Part shown: in pieces, positions 13,677 through 13,692 of the stretch
Layout: the number at the start of each line of letters is the position of its first letter
How positions within the stretch are numbered: position 1 is the first letter of the stretch
Assembly: GCA_048550035.1 (NCBI GenBank)
Contig: JBLYYQ010000119.1
Location: 1-13,692 of the forward strand
DNA: 13,692 bases
Origin: JBLYYQ01 sp048550035
Lineage (GTDB): Bacteria; Nitrospinota_A; UBA7883; JBLYYQ01
Direction: 5' to 3'
Notes under the pieces: generated by a model
Told to the model about the DNA's origin: nothing
The model's database searches: none
The model's input: only the letters and a program-made list of their open reading frames with translations
Position numbers and translations under genes: made by a program

Positions 13677-13692
13677 TGGTGATAGAACAACA

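Noticed and set aside
1..13692. Mobile elements, CRISPR, toxin-antitoxin or defence systems
   Set aside because: No transposase, integrase, direct-repeat array, Cas, toxin or nuclease signature found on either strand.

Overview
The window is AT-rich, densely coded bacterial DNA. It reads as ordinary chromosome: no insertion sequence, phage gene, integrase or CRISPR array is visible. The gene set suggests a Gram-negative, deltaproteobacteria-like lineage. The main clues are a type IV pilin whose N-terminal half closely follows the Geobacter PilA pattern, a cytosolic Ser/Thr kinase with C-terminal TPRs, and a PHP phosphatase, TPR membrane protein and CvpA cluster. This placement is an inference from family resemblance and is only moderately secure.

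Layout. (1) Bases 1-2237, plus strand: the 3' part of a hybrid sensor histidine kinase (HAMP, HisKA, HATPase, a degenerate receiver, an intact receiver, and an HPt-like domain that lacks its histidine). (2) Bases 2230-5243, minus strand: a flavin-dependent nitronate monooxygenase-like enzyme, then a DASS-family sodium/anion symporter, then a small zinc-ribbon protein. (3) Bases 5518-8025, plus strand: a kinase, pseudo-receiver and TPR fusion protein. Its upstream region, shared with the divergent oxidoreductase, carries four copies of AGAATAG. (4) Bases 8029-8523, minus strand: tRNA-Pro(TGG) immediately followed by acpS. (5) Bases 8685-9134, plus strand: a small exported protein with a fibronectin-III-like domain. 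(6) Bases 9118-10308, minus strand: DNA polymerase IV. (7) Bases 10439-12799, minus strand: an operon of PHP phosphatase, membrane-anchored TPR protein and CvpA-family protein with a long hendecad-repeat tail. A nested inverted repeat sits at the 3' end of cvpA. (8) Bases 12800-13204: a non-coding divergent region of about 400 bp with operator-like palindromes and a good sigma-70 promoter. (9) Bases 13205-13618, plus strand: the type IV pilin, followed by a strong hairpin without a U tract.

The genes do not form one pathway. Two are multi-domain phosphosignalling proteins whose phosphorelay modules have partly lost catalytic residues (His to Gln in the HPt; no phosphoacceptor Asp in the receiver fused to the Ser/Thr kinase). 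Those domains probably serve as binding or scaffolding modules. The rest is transport, flavin redox chemistry, acyl-carrier activation, translesion synthesis, envelope proteins and pili. I see no clear-cut undescribed multi-gene system. The most unusual items are the degenerate HPt, the kinase with a pseudo-receiver, the CvpA hendecad tail, the structured cvpA 3' end and the operator clusters upstream of the oxidoreductase/kinase pair and the pilin.
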